NCBI RefSeq assembly: GCF_004770475.1
Contig: NZ_RQHK01000002.1
Location: 722,001 to 786,000, forward strand
Length of the DNA: 64,000 nucleotides
Direction: 5' to 3'
Origin: Leptospira mtsangambouensis
GTDB taxonomy: Bacteria; Spirochaetota; Leptospiria; Leptospirales; Leptospiraceae
Shown: positions 16,022 through 25,889 of the stretch, in pieces
How the letters are laid out: each line of letters begins with the position of its first letter
Position numbering within the stretch: the stretch's first letter is position 1
The notes under the pieces: model-generated
The model's input: only the letters and a program-made list of their open reading frames with translations
Databases searched by the model: none
What the model was told of the DNA's origin: nothing
Position numbers and translations under genes: made by a program

Positions 16022-16246
16022 TTGTCTATGACCCCACAAGTAGGGATTTATTTAAAAGAAGGGGAATCCATCGAGGCTGCGCTTCGTAGGTTCAAAAGAG
16101 ATTGTGCGAATGCAGGTATCATGAGCGAAATCAAACGTCGTGAATACTTCGAAAAGCCGAGCGTTGTCAAAAAAAAGGCAGTCGAGGCAGCGAAACGCAA
16201 ACGAGACAAAAAGAAAAGACTATTTGCTAAAAAAGATAAACTGTAA
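16022..16246 (+). CDS. rpsU: 30S ribosomal protein S21
   Basis: S21 is a small basic protein of the 30S subunit involved in initiation. GESIEAALRRFKRDCANAGI followed by KRREYFEKPSVVKKKA is the clear family signature. Two starts are possible: TTG at 16022, seven bases after AGGA (16011-16014), and ATG at 16028, thirteen bases after it. I give the TTG because of spacing; the protein differs by two residues. It is the first gene of the classical macromolecular-synthesis operon with yqeY, dnaG and rpoD. Confidence 0.93.
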   Translation: MSMTPQVGIYLKEGESIEAALRRFKRDCANAGIMSEIKRREYFEKPSVVKKKAVEAAKRKRDKKKRLFAKKDKL

Positions 16247-16265
16247 TCTTTAAGCCGGTTATCCA

Positions 16266-16721
16266 ATGACCCTGCAAGAGACGATTAGTACCGATCTAAA
16301 AACGGCATTAAAGGCCAAGGATGAAACAGTCCTCGGCACTTTGCGTCTCATCAAAGCAGAAATTCAATACGAATTAACCAAAACCGGTGCTTCCGAATTA
16401 ACGGATACTGCAGTGATGCAGATTTTAAAATCCAATTTCAAACGTAGAAAGGACACAGCTGTCGAATATGACAAAGCCAATCGTCCCGATTTATCGAGCA
16501 AAGAAATTCAGGAAGCAGAAGTCATCTCACGTTATATTCCAAAAGAAGTCTCCGAAGAAGAAATCTCTCGAGCAGTGAACGAAGCCATTGCGGAATTGAA
16601 TGCGAACGGAGCCCAGGATATGGGAAAGGTGATGGGTAAAGTAATGGCAAAATTTAAAGGGCAAAATATAGACGGCTCCAAGGTATCCTCTCTCGCAAAA
16701 CAAGCACTTAGCGCCAGTTAA
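16266..16721 (+). CDS. yqeY: GatB/YqeY-domain protein
   Basis: This 151-residue helical protein matches YqeY along its length: LGTLRLIKAEIQYELTKTG, ISRYIPKEVSEEEISRAVNE and DMGKVMGKVMAKFKGQNIDG. The fold is shared with the tail of the GatB amidotransferase subunit, where it contacts tRNA; the free-standing version has no proven role. Its place between rpsU and dnaG is conserved in many bacteria. Confidence 0.92.
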   Translation: MTLQETISTDLKTALKAKDETVLGTLRLIKAEIQYELTKTGASELTDTAVMQILKSNFKRRKDTAVEYDKANRPDLSSKEIQEAEVISRYIPKEVSEEEISRAVNEAIAELNANGAQDMGKVMGKVMAKFKGQNIDGSKVSSLAKQALSAS

Positions 16722-16733
16722 TACTGTTATACT

Positions 16734-18545
16734 GTGAATCCTTACCAAAGTTTTAAAGAAAGAGTTCGCAGAGAAGTCTCCATTGATTCTTATATCAACC
16801 GGTTTGTTCCTTTGCGTCGTATGGGAAGAAACCTTGTTGGAATCTGCCCATTCCATAATGAAAAAACTCCGTCTTTCAACGTAAATGCAGAAGGTGGGTT
16901 CTACCACTGTTTTGGATGCAAAGCATCCGGTGATTTGTTTCGATTTGTGATGGACTACCAAAAGGTAGACTTCCTCAAATCTTTAGAAATCCTTTCTGAT
17001 TATTCAGGAATTCCTCTTGTCGAAAGAACAAAAGAAGAGGAAGAATCAGAGCGAAAAAAAGAAGCCCTGTACCAAGTTTCCCAAAAAGCATTGGAATACT
17101 TTCAAAAGAATTTAAATAAGCAAAGCGGCGAAATTGCCCTTAAGTATTTGGAATCACGTGGGATGTATTCAGAAGATTTAAAAGTTTTTAAAATTGGATT
17201 TGGCCTTCCCGGTTTTGGAAATTTACGTTCAGAACTCTTTAAAACCGAGGCGGAAGTAAAACTTGGCGAACAGTTAGGACTACTCAAAAGACAGGACCAA
17301 AACAAAGATCCTTATGATTTTTTTCGTAACCGCATCATGTTTCCTGTGATTGATACCAGAGGGAGAGTGATTGCCTTTTCCGGTAGATTCCTCGGTGAAT
17401 CAGAAGAAGCCAAGTACATCAATAGCCCGAACTCTTTGATTTATGATAAAAGTCGTACATTTTATAATTTAAATTTGAGCCAAGATAGCATTCGAAAAAC
17501 AAGAGAAGCGGTCATTGTGGAAGGTGTGTTTGACGCCATTGGACTATTTCGAAAAGGAATTGAGTTTGTCGTCGCACCTCTCGGAACCGGATTTACAGAA
17601 GGCCATGTTCGTATCTTAAAGAATATGGCGGACAAAGTGTACTTAATGATGGATTCTGATAAAGCGGGAACCAAAGGTGCCTTTCGTGCTGTGAATCTTC
17701 TTTCGAAAGAAGGAGTTTCGGTAAAAGTCTGTCATATACCAGAAGGAAAGGATCCTTTTGATTATTCCCTTCACCATAACAAACAAGAAATCAGAGATTT
17801 ATTGGAATCGGCAGCACCCGCTTCCCAATTTATGATTCGGGAGATCCTTGCAGGAGCTGGGCCTTCTTCTTTGGCAGAAGAAAAACAGGCAGGTGTCAAA
17901 AAACTTTTTGAATTCCTAAAACCCATGGAAAAGGAAACAGACAAACAAGTCTATTTAGAAGAGGGGGCACGCCAACTCGGACTTTCATTTTCTTCGCTTT
18001 TTCAGGATTTTCGGGGCAAGCCGGGTGTAACTTCGACCCCCTCTGCGGTCGATACTAAAAAAGAACGTGCTGTGGCCAAACCGGGAAAACCTTCCCCCAT
18101 TTTGGTCTGTGAACGTAAGATGATCGCAATGCTCATTCAGAATTTGGAACTATTTAGTTTCGCTGATGATTTGTTATCACTGGAGTTTCGAGATGAAGTT
18201 TCTGCTTTTCTTTGGGACTATTTATATACGAAATATTTGCAGAATGAGAACCTAACAGCTGCAGAAATTCTTTCGAGGGAAGAGATTCCTTCGGAATACC
18301 TGGGAATGATTGCCGAACATTTTACGGCCGATGAATCGACAACACCAGGTTTATTTAAGGGGATGTTTCTTTACCATGCGGATTTGTTGGATGACGCAAG
18401 GATGGAAGAACTTGTCAAAGAGATGGCCAAACCTGATTTAACGATTGAAGAAAAGAACAATCTTTTATCAGAACTTTCACTTTTAAAAAGTGAAAAAAAT
18501 AAGAGATCCGTGTATCTCCGAACGATCCAAACGTTAGAAGTATAA
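16734..18545 (+). CDS. dnaG: DNA primase
   Basis: DnaG makes RNA primers at the replication fork. The 603-residue protein begins with GTG at 16734. The N-terminal zinc-binding domain has C38, H41, C59 and C62 ([11 protein letters not shown], then [10 protein letters not shown]). The TOPRIM catalytic core has VEGVFDAIG and MMDSDKAG carrying the metal-binding acids, and the C-terminal helicase-interacting part starts after about residue 440. Gap to yqeY is 12 bases and to rpoD 16 bases. Confidence 0.96.
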   Translation: MNPYQSFKERVRREVSIDSYINRFVPLRRMGRNLVGICPFHNEKTPSFNVNAEGGFYHCFGCKASGDLFRFVMDYQKVDFLKSLEILSDYSGIPLVERTKEEEESERKKEALYQVSQKALEYFQKNLNKQSGEIALKYLESRGMYSEDLKVFKIGFGLPGFGNLRSELFKTEAEVKLGEQLGLLKRQDQNKDPYDFFRNRIMFPVIDTRGRVIAFSGRFLGESEEAKYINSPNSLIYDKSRTFYNLNLSQDSIRKTREAVIVEGVFDAIGLFRKGIEFVVAPLGTGFTEGHVRILKNMADKVYLMMDSDKAGTKGAFRAVNLLSKEGVSVKVCHIPEGKDPFDYSLHHNKQEIRDLLESAAPASQFMIREILAGAGPSSLAEEKQAGVKKLFEFLKPMEKETDKQVYLEEGARQLGLSFSSLFQDFRGKPGVTSTPSAVDTKKERAVAKPGKPSPILVCERKMIAMLIQNLELFSFADDLLSLEFRDEVSAFLWDYLYTKYLQNENLTAAEILSREEIPSEYLGMIAEHFTADESTTPGLFKGMFLYHADLLDDARMEELVKEMAKPDLTIEEKNNLLSELSLLKSEKNKRSVYLRTIQTLEV

Positions 18546-18561
18546 AGAGGATAGAGGTAGA

Positions 18562-20334
18562 ATGGAAAATCTAGCAAGCCTACCAGAAGTACAAAAGATC
18601 ATCTCGATCGGAAAAGCAAATCGAGAGGTATCTTATGATGAAATCAATGAAATACTTCCGGATAAAATCTTAAATTCCGAAAAAATTGATGATGTCTTTA
18701 CTTTGTTACACGAGATGGGGATTGAAATTGTAGAAGAGTATTCCAAAAAGTCTTTGGAAGAATCTAGTTCCCTCACGACTACAAAAGAAGAAACTACTAA
18801 AGAAACAAAAGAGAAACCTGCACGTAAAAAAAGAGAGTCCAGTGTTTCCTCTAGTTCCGAAGATCCGATTCGTCTTTATTTAAAAGAAATTGGTAAAGTA
18901 TCCCTGATCTCTGGAGAAACAGAAGTGTTTCTTGCCAAAAGGATTGAGAAGGGTGAAAAAATTATTGAAGAAACAATCCTTAGTTCTTCTATTCTTCGCC
19001 AAAATTTTGCAAAACTAATTCCAAAAATTAAGTCCAAAAAAATCAAAGTTTATGACTTGGTGAAAGTGGACAAAATGTACGCACTCAACCAAGAGCAAGC
19101 GGACAAATTAGAAAAAGTATTTTTTGAAAACATGGAACTCATCCAACAGGATGAAAAAGTTTTAAACGAATCCACAAACCGAATTCGTAAGTATTCTGAA
19201 AATTCTAAGAAGTTCAAAGAACTCAAAGAGAAAATCGATTTATCCACTGGTAAAATTGACGAAGCCATTCGTAAAATTGGAGTCTCTCAAAAAGAAATCC
19301 AAAAGATCTCCCAAAAGATCAAATCAATGGTATTTCGTGTTAAGGAAATCGAGAAACATTTCCTTAAAATCAAAGCCAAATACGGACATGATGTTCGTGA
19401 AATCAAAGCCCTCAACCGTTTCATCGAAAAAAATGAAAATCTAGATGAAATCGAAAAGATGATGGGTTGCGATATTGATGAAGTCAGAGAAGTCATCAAA
19501 GACATTCGCAACAATGAAAGAAAACTCCGTCGTATGGAACAGGAAGCCGGTTCTCCTGTTGGCGAAATCAAAGACTGGGGTGAAAAAATCATCAAAGGCG
19601 AAAGAGAAATTGCCCAAGCGAAACGTGAACTCGTTCGAGCAAACCTTCGTTTGGTAGTCTCCATTGCTAAACGTTACGCCAACCGTGGAATGCATTTCTT
19701 TGACCTGATCCAAGAAGGAAACATTGGTCTTATCCGGGCTGTTGATAAGTTCGAATACAAAAAAGGTTATAAATTTTCTACTTACGCCACTTGGTGGATT
19801 AGACAAGCCATCACTCGTGCGATCTCTGACCAAGCTCGTACCATCCGTGTTCCGGTTCATATGATCGAACAAGTGAACAAAGTGATCCGCGAAACTCGTC
19901 TTTTTGTCCAAGAGTTTGGTCGCGATCCATCCAATGATGAAATTGCAGAACGACTCGGCTGGCCAGTGCAAAAAGTGAAGGCTGTGAAAAACGTAGCTCG
20001 GGAACCAATCTCACTTGAGATTCCAGTGGGTTCGGAAGAGGATTCAGAACTCGGAGATTTTATCGAAGACAAGGAAGTGATCTCGCCACTCAATTCAGCA
20101 GCGTCTTCCATTCTTTCAGAACAAATCCGTCAGGTTCTCCAAACCTTACCGGCACGGGAACAAAAGGTCATTCGGATGCGATTTGGTTTGGATGATGGGT
20201 ATGCGCAAACTCTCGAAGAGGTGGGATACCAATTTAAAGTGACTCGGGAAAGGATTCGTCAGATCGAAGCAAAAGCACTTCGTCGTCTTCGACACCCAAG
20301 CCGCTCGAAAAAACTCAAAGACTATATCGATTAA
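18562..20334 (+). CDS. rpoD: RNA polymerase primary sigma factor (sigma-70)
   Basis: The 590-residue protein has region 1.1 at the N-terminus, region 1.2 ([18 protein letters not shown]), a long charged non-conserved insert of about 200 residues, then region 2 with [19 protein letters not shown] and [20 protein letters not shown], region 3, and region 4 with the [18 protein letters not shown] helix-turn-helix. GAGGATAGAGG before the ATG gives a good ribosome site. It ends the rpsU-yqeY-dnaG-rpoD operon, which links translation, replication and transcription. Confidence 0.97.
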   Translation: MENLASLPEVQKIISIGKANREVSYDEINEILPDKILNSEKIDDVFTLLHEMGIEIVEEYSKKSLEESSSLTTTKEETTKETKEKPARKKRESSVSSSSEDPIRLYLKEIGKVSLISGETEVFLAKRIEKGEKIIEETILSSSILRQNFAKLIPKIKSKKIKVYDLVKVDKMYALNQEQADKLEKVFFENMELIQQDEKVLNESTNRIRKYSENSKKFKELKEKIDLSTGKIDEAIRKIGVSQKEIQKISQKIKSMVFRVKEIEKHFLKIKAKYGHDVREIKALNRFIEKNENLDEIEKMMGCDIDEVREVIKDIRNNERKLRRMEQEAGSPVGEIKDWGEKIIKGEREIAQAKRELVRANLRLVVSIAKRYANRGMHFFDLIQEGNIGLIRAVDKFEYKKGYKFSTYATWWIRQAITRAISDQARTIRVPVHMIEQVNKVIRETRLFVQEFGRDPSNDEIAERLGWPVQKVKAVKNVAREPISLEIPVGSEEDSELGDFIEDKEVISPLNSAASSILSEQIRQVLQTLPAREQKVIRMRFGLDDGYAQTLEEVGYQFKVTRERIRQIEAKALRRLRHPSRSKKLKDYID

Positions 20335-20448
20335 ACAATTTTGTTTTTCGCTTGATTGGTCTTTAGAAGAGATTCATGGTTTGGAAATTCCATGGATCTC
20401 TTTTTTTTTCGTAAGACTCGCCCATCAGATGATCTTTCTTTTTTTGGT

Positions 20449-21501
20449 ATGAATTTGATTCATCTTATTTTTCCAATTTTGTTGTTTTCCCTTTTATACA
20501 ATTGCCAGGCTTCCGAAAAACAACTGGACTATGGACGCACTCAAAGTGTTGGGCAAATGAATCCTGAAGAACCTTGGCGATTCAGTCCGGAGTTTGCTTT
20601 GGATGTTAAAACTTCCACGGCATTTTGTGCGAATGCCAAAGAATTCGGTTCTGGATTTACACTTTACCTCAATTCGTATTCTCAGTTTTCCGCCTTGCGA
20701 ATGCTAAATGGATTTCATAAATCTGCTAATGATCTAAAAACAAATGATGCAGTAAAAAAACTACGCCTCACTTCCTTTACGATGGAAACGAATGACCAAA
20801 AATCAAAAATGAAAATTGGTTCTACGTTGGATTTGGAAATTGGGAAACCCAAGTTCGGGAAATCAGGATTTCAAGTTTTGGATTTGGATTCCAAGTTCCA
20901 AGGGAATGTGATTCGTTTGGAAATTTTGGAAACCCATGGTTTGGGATCGACCGGACGAGTTTGTATTTCAGAACTTCAATTTGGAGAAATCCAAAAAGAA
21001 AGTTTTGTATCCTATCCTTGGGTTTCCTTTGACAAAATCAAACGAACCATTGAACAATTTGGGAAAGCAGAAAGGCATTATTCTGGATTCAAACAATTGG
21101 TTTTGGCCAATGAAAAGAGTACCATTTTATTTTATGACCAAGGAACCATCCTACCTGTTTTCTTTAAGGCCGACCAAACCTTTAGTTTTTCTGAGATGTA
21201 TGGGGAAGGTGACCCTTTGGGTTTTTTACCTTCCATTGTGGGAACATATACCATCCTTCAATCTTCGGAAGAGGGACTAGAGTTAAACTTAAGTTATTAT
21301 GATGCGGGTGGGATTGAACGAAATATATCTTGGATTTTCAAACGTGCTGAGGTGGGGGATGAAGATTATGAAAATTTCAAAACCAAACTGGGAACACGAT
21401 TCTCTGAAGTCTTTAATCCAAAAACGCATTTTCTATTAGTTTTAAAAGAAAAGGAATCGGGTAGGACATTTTATCATTATGAACTTCCTAGACCAAAGTA
21501 G
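20449..21501 (+). CDS. Lipoprotein with NADase-type glycan-binding (discoidin-like) domain
   Basis: I place the start at the ATG at 20449, giving 350 residues with the signal MNLIHLIFPILLFSLLYNC and lipidated cysteine near residue 18; the frame is open to 20356. Residues about 50-190 have the pattern of NADase-type glycan-binding domains: FGSGFTLYLNSYSQFSALRM, then NGFHKSANDLKTNDAVKKLR, and finally GSTGRVCISELQFGE. This domain is frequent in leptospiral surface lipoproteins. The C-terminal half is of unknown function. It follows rpoD but probably has its own promoter. Confidence 0.6.
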   Translation: MNLIHLIFPILLFSLLYNCQASEKQLDYGRTQSVGQMNPEEPWRFSPEFALDVKTSTAFCANAKEFGSGFTLYLNSYSQFSALRMLNGFHKSANDLKTNDAVKKLRLTSFTMETNDQKSKMKIGSTLDLEIGKPKFGKSGFQVLDLDSKFQGNVIRLEILETHGLGSTGRVCISELQFGEIQKESFVSYPWVSFDKIKRTIEQFGKAERHYSGFKQLVLANEKSTILFYDQGTILPVFFKADQTFSFSEMYGEGDPLGFLPSIVGTYTILQSSEEGLELNLSYYDAGGIERNISWIFKRAEVGDEDYENFKTKLGTRFSEVFNPKTHFLLVLKEKESGRTFYHYELPRPK

Positions 21502-21545
21502 ATGGGATGAATTACCATCCAATCTACTCGTGTCGTTATTTTTTG

Positions 21546-23153
21546 TTAAGCAATTGTTTTCTTTAAATCTTTGATATGACCCACGAGTTCGTTTAAAGAG
21601 GATTTTTTTTCTGTCTCTTTCCATCCAAGTTCTTTGGCAAGAGTGTTGGCAACTGGAACCGCTAACGACTCTGCCAATTTTAAATCCAGAAATACAACTC
21701 TCCATCTTCTCGAAAGGACATCAGTTACAGAAAGGGCAAATTCCTTTTTTACAAAATGTTTGATCTCTTCGACAAAGTATCCGGTTCCCTTTTTGATTTC
21801 TTTTGGATTTTTACCCAAAATCATCGGAACCTCTCCGCCAAATGCATCAACCAAACGAACTGCCGTTTCATAAGAAAGATCATACATGGTTTGGATTTTT
21901 GCCACCAAATGTTTGGAATACCCATCAGCACCTGGAAATGCAAAATTAGCAGTCACACAATTCATCTTTTCTGGAAGGTTTCCGACAGAGATGAGTTTAT
22001 CTGTAAGGTCTTCCGCCATTTTTCGAAAGGTAGACCATTTCCCACCTGACATCGTGACAAGGCCAGAGTCAGAAACGAGAATGGCTTCTTCGCGTGAGAT
22101 GGATTTAGTGTCTTTTTTATCTCCCGTAGAAATGAGAGGACGAAGGCCAGAAAATACAGATTCAATGTCTGCTTTGGTGAGTTTGGTATCTAGGTAGTCA
22201 TTTCCCGTTTTTAATAAAAATTCCACTTCGGATTGTAGAGGCAGAGGTTCTTCCTCAATTTTTTGAATCGGAGTGTCTGTGGTTCCGAGAAGTACTTTTC
22301 CTTCCCAAGGAATGACAAAAACAACACGTCCGTCGGCCGTTTTCGGAATGATCATTGCCGTGCGACAAGGTAACTTTGCTTTGTCGAAGACAAGATGGAT
22401 TCCTTGGCTGGGTGCTAAAACATTTTCCACTTTTGGATCATCTAGTTTGCGAAGCGAATCAATCCAAACTCCAGTGGTATTGGCAACGACCTTTGCCTTG
22501 ATATTGATTTTCTTTTTTGTGATTAGGTCTTTGGCTGTCACACCTGTGATTTTTCCATTGGCATCTTTTAAAAAGGAAACCACTTCGATTCTTGAAAGAA
22601 CATCGGCTCCATTTTCTTTCGCAGCTCTTACCGTTGTGACATTGAGTCTTGAATCATTGAACTGGGCATCAAAATAAGAAATTCCGCCTTTCAGTTTTTC
22701 TTTTTTGATAGAGGCAAAATAATCAATCGCAGTTGCTTTTGAGATCCTTTCATGTCCAGGAACTATGGACCTACCCGCAAGGATATCGTACATTGTGAGT
22801 CCGATAGAATAAAAAGGTTTTTCCCACCAAACATAGGTAGGCAAAACAAATTGAAGTGGTTTCACCAGATGAGGTGCATTGAAAAGAAGGCGTTTTCTTT
22901 CCGACAAAGCTTCGTAGATGAGTTTAAAATGGAATTGGGCAAGGTATCTTACTCCCCCGTGGATGAGTTTTGTGGATCGAGAACTAGTCCCTGCAGAAAA
23001 ATCTTGTTTTTCTAAAAGGGCTACTTTGTAGCCACGTAAGGTAGCATCGAGTGCTGTCCCAGATCCAGTGGCTCCTCCACCCAATACTAAGACATCGTAG
23101 TCCGTTGTTTCTAATTGTTTTAGTGTTTGTTTTCTTTCATCTAAATGATTCAT
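21546..23153 (-). CDS. glpD: Aerobic glycerol-3-phosphate dehydrogenase
   Basis: GlpD oxidises glycerol 3-phosphate to dihydroxyacetone phosphate and passes electrons to quinone at the inner membrane. The 535-residue protein starts with an FAD-binding segment DVLVLGGGATGSGTALDATL and has the family motifs SSRSTKLIHGGVRYL and VVANTTGVWIDSL, plus a C-terminal cap domain. A good sigma-70-type promoter lies upstream on the minus strand. No glycerol uptake or kinase gene is next to it. Confidence 0.94.
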   Translation of the reverse strand: MNHLDERKQTLKQLETTDYDVLVLGGGATGSGTALDATLRGYKVALLEKQDFSAGTSSRSTKLIHGGVRYLAQFHFKLIYEALSERKRLLFNAPHLVKPLQFVLPTYVWWEKPFYSIGLTMYDILAGRSIVPGHERISKATAIDYFASIKKEKLKGGISYFDAQFNDSRLNVTTVRAAKENGADVLSRIEVVSFLKDANGKITGVTAKDLITKKKINIKAKVVANTTGVWIDSLRKLDDPKVENVLAPSQGIHLVFDKAKLPCRTAMIIPKTADGRVVFVIPWEGKVLLGTTDTPIQKIEEEPLPLQSEVEFLLKTGNDYLDTKLTKADIESVFSGLRPLISTGDKKDTKSISREEAILVSDSGLVTMSGGKWSTFRKMAEDLTDKLISVGNLPEKMNCVTANFAFPGADGYSKHLVAKIQTMYDLSYETAVRLVDAFGGEVPMILGKNPKEIKKGTGYFVEEIKHFVKKEFALSVTDVLSRRWRVVFLDLKLAESLAVPVANTLAKELGWKETEKKSSLNELVGHIKDLKKTIA

Positions 23154-23182
23154 AAGGGTTTTTACGTACTTTGGTGGTTGCC

Positions 23183-23211
23183 TATAGAGATTCTACGGTT
23201 AGTATTGTCAA
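23183..23211 (-). promoter_or_regulatory. Sigma-70-type promoter for glpD
   Basis: On the minus strand TTGACA (complement of 23206-23211) and TCTATA (complement of 23183-23188) are separated by 17 bases, with the -10 box about 30 bases before the glpD ATG. Confidence 0.55.
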
Positions 23212-23250
23212 AAGTCACCATTTCGACCATCGAAAATTTTTGCATTTGTT

Positions 23251-24477
23251 ATGAAAACTGAAAGAGAATTGAACCAAGAATTAGATACCATACGCCGAGG
23301 AACTGTTGAGATCATCAGTGAGGCTGAACTTTTAGAAAAGATCAAATCCAAACCTTCCCTTACCATCAAAGCGGGTTTTGATCCTACTGCTCCCGATTTG
23401 CATTTAGGCCATTTTGTTTTACTAAGAAAACTCAAACATTTCCAAGACCTAGGCCATGAAGTTTGTTTTATGCTCGGTGATTTTACCGCAATGATTGGTG
23501 ATCCCACTGGAAAATCAGAAACAAGAAAACGTCTTTCGAAAGAAGAGGTATTGGAAAATTCCAAAACTTACCAAAACCAAGTTTTTAAAATTTTAGATCC
23601 AAATAAAACCAAAATCCTATACAACTCGCATTGGTGTTCGGAAATGAAGTTTGAAGATGTTTTAGTTTTAACATCTAAATATACAGTTTCTCGAATGTTG
23701 GAAAGAGACGATTTTACCAAACGTCATAAAGCGGGAACTCCCATCTCTATGATTGAGTTTTTATACCCACTTGTACAAGGGTATGATTCGGTTGCCATGA
23801 AAGCAGATGTGGAACTGGGTGGAACGGATCAAAAATTTAATATGTTAGTCGGTCGCGACTTACAAAGAGAATACGGACAAAAACCTCAATCTGTCATTAC
23901 CTTACCACTACTTGTGGGACTTGATGGTGTGAAAAAAATGTCTAAGTCTCTCGGAAACTATGTGGGAGTTACAGAGAAACCCATCGACATGTATGGAAAA
24001 ATCATGTCGATCTCGGATGATCTGATGTGGAATTATTTTGAACTTTTGACTGACCTTCCCAATTCTGAAATGGAAAAACGAAAGGAAGGAATACGTTCCA
24101 AATCTCTCCATCCGAAAGAAGTCAAAACGGAACTGGCTCTTCTTGTGATGGACCAACTCCATCCAGAAGAAGAAAATAGGAAAGCAGTGGAAGAGTGGAC
24201 AGCCATCCACAATACAAAAAACAGAGCCCTCCCTGATGAGATTCCCACAGAAACATTAGATGCCTCATATTTTTCGGAAAAACCACCGCTTCTCGTTTAT
24301 GTTCTTTCACAATTGAAATTCATTCCTAGTGTTTCAGAAGGGCGCCGGCTCGTGCAAGCAGGTGGTTTGTATTTGGATGAGGAAAAAATCACTGACCAAG
24401 GCCTCACTTTGGAGCCGGGAAAGGAATACCTCATCCGCCAGGGAAAGAAAGGAAAATTTTTAAAGATAAAGACCTAA
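23251..24477 (+). CDS. tyrS: Tyrosyl-tRNA synthetase
   Basis: The class I synthetase charges tRNA-Tyr. The 408-residue protein has the HIGH-type motif as HLGH at residues 51-54, [16 protein letters not shown] in the tyrosine and tRNA region, the KMSKS loop intact as [11 protein letters not shown], and a C-terminal S4 RNA-binding domain ([19 protein letters not shown]). It belongs to the longer form that lacks the extra tyrosine-pocket insert of enterobacterial TyrS. A small palindrome TTTCGA-CCA-TCGAAA at 23221-23235 lies just upstream. Confidence 0.95.
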   Translation: MKTERELNQELDTIRRGTVEIISEAELLEKIKSKPSLTIKAGFDPTAPDLHLGHFVLLRKLKHFQDLGHEVCFMLGDFTAMIGDPTGKSETRKRLSKEEVLENSKTYQNQVFKILDPNKTKILYNSHWCSEMKFEDVLVLTSKYTVSRMLERDDFTKRHKAGTPISMIEFLYPLVQGYDSVAMKADVELGGTDQKFNMLVGRDLQREYGQKPQSVITLPLLVGLDGVKKMSKSLGNYVGVTEKPIDMYGKIMSISDDLMWNYFELLTDLPNSEMEKRKEGIRSKSLHPKEVKTELALLVMDQLHPEEENRKAVEEWTAIHNTKNRALPDEIPTETLDASYFSEKPPLLVYVLSQLKFIPSVSEGRRLVQAGGLYLDEEKITDQGLTLEPGKEYLIRQGKKGKFLKIKT

Positions 24478-24548
24478 GGAATCTGGGCCTGTTTTAGAAC
24501 GACAGGTCAAAATCCGATATTAGAAGATAAGGAAAACCAAATACCCGC

Positions 24549-25739
24549 ATGTCCCTCGATCCGACAAACGAAGAAAAGGAAATTCAAGATATCGTTCATG
24601 AACTTTCCCAGGACATCGAGAAAGACCGGCTGTTTGCCAAAAAACTCAGAAAGTTTGCCCTGATTTCTGCTCTGGCTTTTGTCGGAATCACTGTCCTTGT
24701 TCTTTGTGGGTATTTGCTTTATTTGAGTCTGAGTGTTACCAAACTCGAAACAGAAGTAAAAGAAAAAGAAAAGAATCTCAGGGAACTGGAACAATCTCTT
24801 TTTTCTCTTATGTACCAAGAGCAACTTCGTGAAGAATATGCTCTGGCAGGGGATACCGAACCCGATACAGAACTTGCCAAACAAGTAGAAGAGAACATTC
24901 AGTTTCTAAAAGAAGTCAGTCAAAATTCCAAAGGTCGAAATATTTTACGGGGAAATGAATCCCAAAAAGAAATTGCTCTTACCTTTGATTTAGCAACAGG
25001 AGAGGAACTTCCTGTTTTATACAATTATATCAAAGATCATAAAATCAAAGTGACTCTCTTTCTTTCTAATGAAAGACCTTCTGATATCAATGGATCCTTT
25101 TTTATCCGTCAAAATTTAGATTTTATTAAAAAAATGGCAAAAACTGGATCGGTGGAATTTGGGAACCACACTTGGTCCCATTTTAATTACCAAAGGTCTG
25201 TGACGGAAACCTCATTAAAGAAACGATTGGTCCTTGAGTATTTGTCTAAATCGGTTTTGGATCTTCCTCGTATGGCAGAAGAGCTAAAACGTGTGGAAGA
25301 TACCTTCCATTCTCTCACCAAACAAGAGTTAAAAAAATATTATCGACTTCCCTACGGTGCCCTTAGCCAATTGATTTTGGATGCCCATGCGAGTCTTGGT
25401 TATACCGATCATATCATGTGGTCCAATAACTCCAAGGGATCTCTTGATTTACCGGATTATATCAGCAAACAGTTCTTATATAAAAAAACGTCCAAAGGCA
25501 AAAAAGAAGTAGTTCGTAATCCTCATTACAAAACGGGAGAGGAAACTTTAACTTTTTTAGACAATTGGGAAAAAGCCGATGCGAACGGAATGAACGGTGC
25601 TATCATCCTGATGCATTTGGGTGGTCCAAGAAAATTTGACAAATTGATTTATATCCTTCCTGCCTTCATTGAGCGCATGAAGGAAAAAGGATATAGGTTT
25701 GTGACTCTTTCAGAAGTTTTAAACGATAAGAAGGATTGA
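24549..25739 (+). CDS. Membrane-anchored polysaccharide deacetylase-like protein
   Basis: The 396-residue protein has a short cytoplasmic head, one membrane helix at about residues 39-62 and a coiled coil (KLETEVKEKEKNLRELEQSL). A NodB-type deacetylase domain follows from about residue 135, facing the periplasm. The histidine pair is present as GNHTWSH. The first motif, usually TFDDG, is TFDLATG: the general-base aspartate is kept but the metal-binding aspartate is replaced by leucine. YRLPYGA and ILMHLGG near the end match later motifs. It may act on peptidoglycan or other glycans, or be an altered enzyme. Confidence 0.75.
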   Translation: MSLDPTNEEKEIQDIVHELSQDIEKDRLFAKKLRKFALISALAFVGITVLVLCGYLLYLSLSVTKLETEVKEKEKNLRELEQSLFSLMYQEQLREEYALAGDTEPDTELAKQVEENIQFLKEVSQNSKGRNILRGNESQKEIALTFDLATGEELPVLYNYIKDHKIKVTLFLSNERPSDINGSFFIRQNLDFIKKMAKTGSVEFGNHTWSHFNYQRSVTETSLKKRLVLEYLSKSVLDLPRMAEELKRVEDTFHSLTKQELKKYYRLPYGALSQLILDAHASLGYTDHIMWSNNSKGSLDLPDYISKQFLYKKTSKGKKEVVRNPHYKTGEETLTFLDNWEKADANGMNGAIILMHLGGPRKFDKLIYILPAFIERMKEKGYRFVTLSEVLNDKKD

Positions 25740-25830
25740 ATTTTAAATTCAATTTATATCTTTCTAAAAAAGACGTTTAGTCCCTAAATTTTTACATTTC
25801 CAAAATAGATTCTTTTTAAGACTATACTTT

Positions 25831-25873
25831 CTGGTTTACTGCGCTTTGGTTCAAAGATGTCACAGTAAACCAG
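25831..25873. terminator. Nested inverted repeat between convergent genes
   Basis: CTGGTTTACTG (25831-25841) is an exact complement of CAGTAAACCAG (25863-25873). A second stem CTTTG-GTT-CAAAG lies inside the loop. It sits 17 bases past the RND gene stop codon, between convergent genes, so a terminator or 3-prime stabiliser is likely. No clean T run follows on either strand. Confidence 0.5.
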
Positions 25874-25889
25874 TGAAAAAAACTTTATC

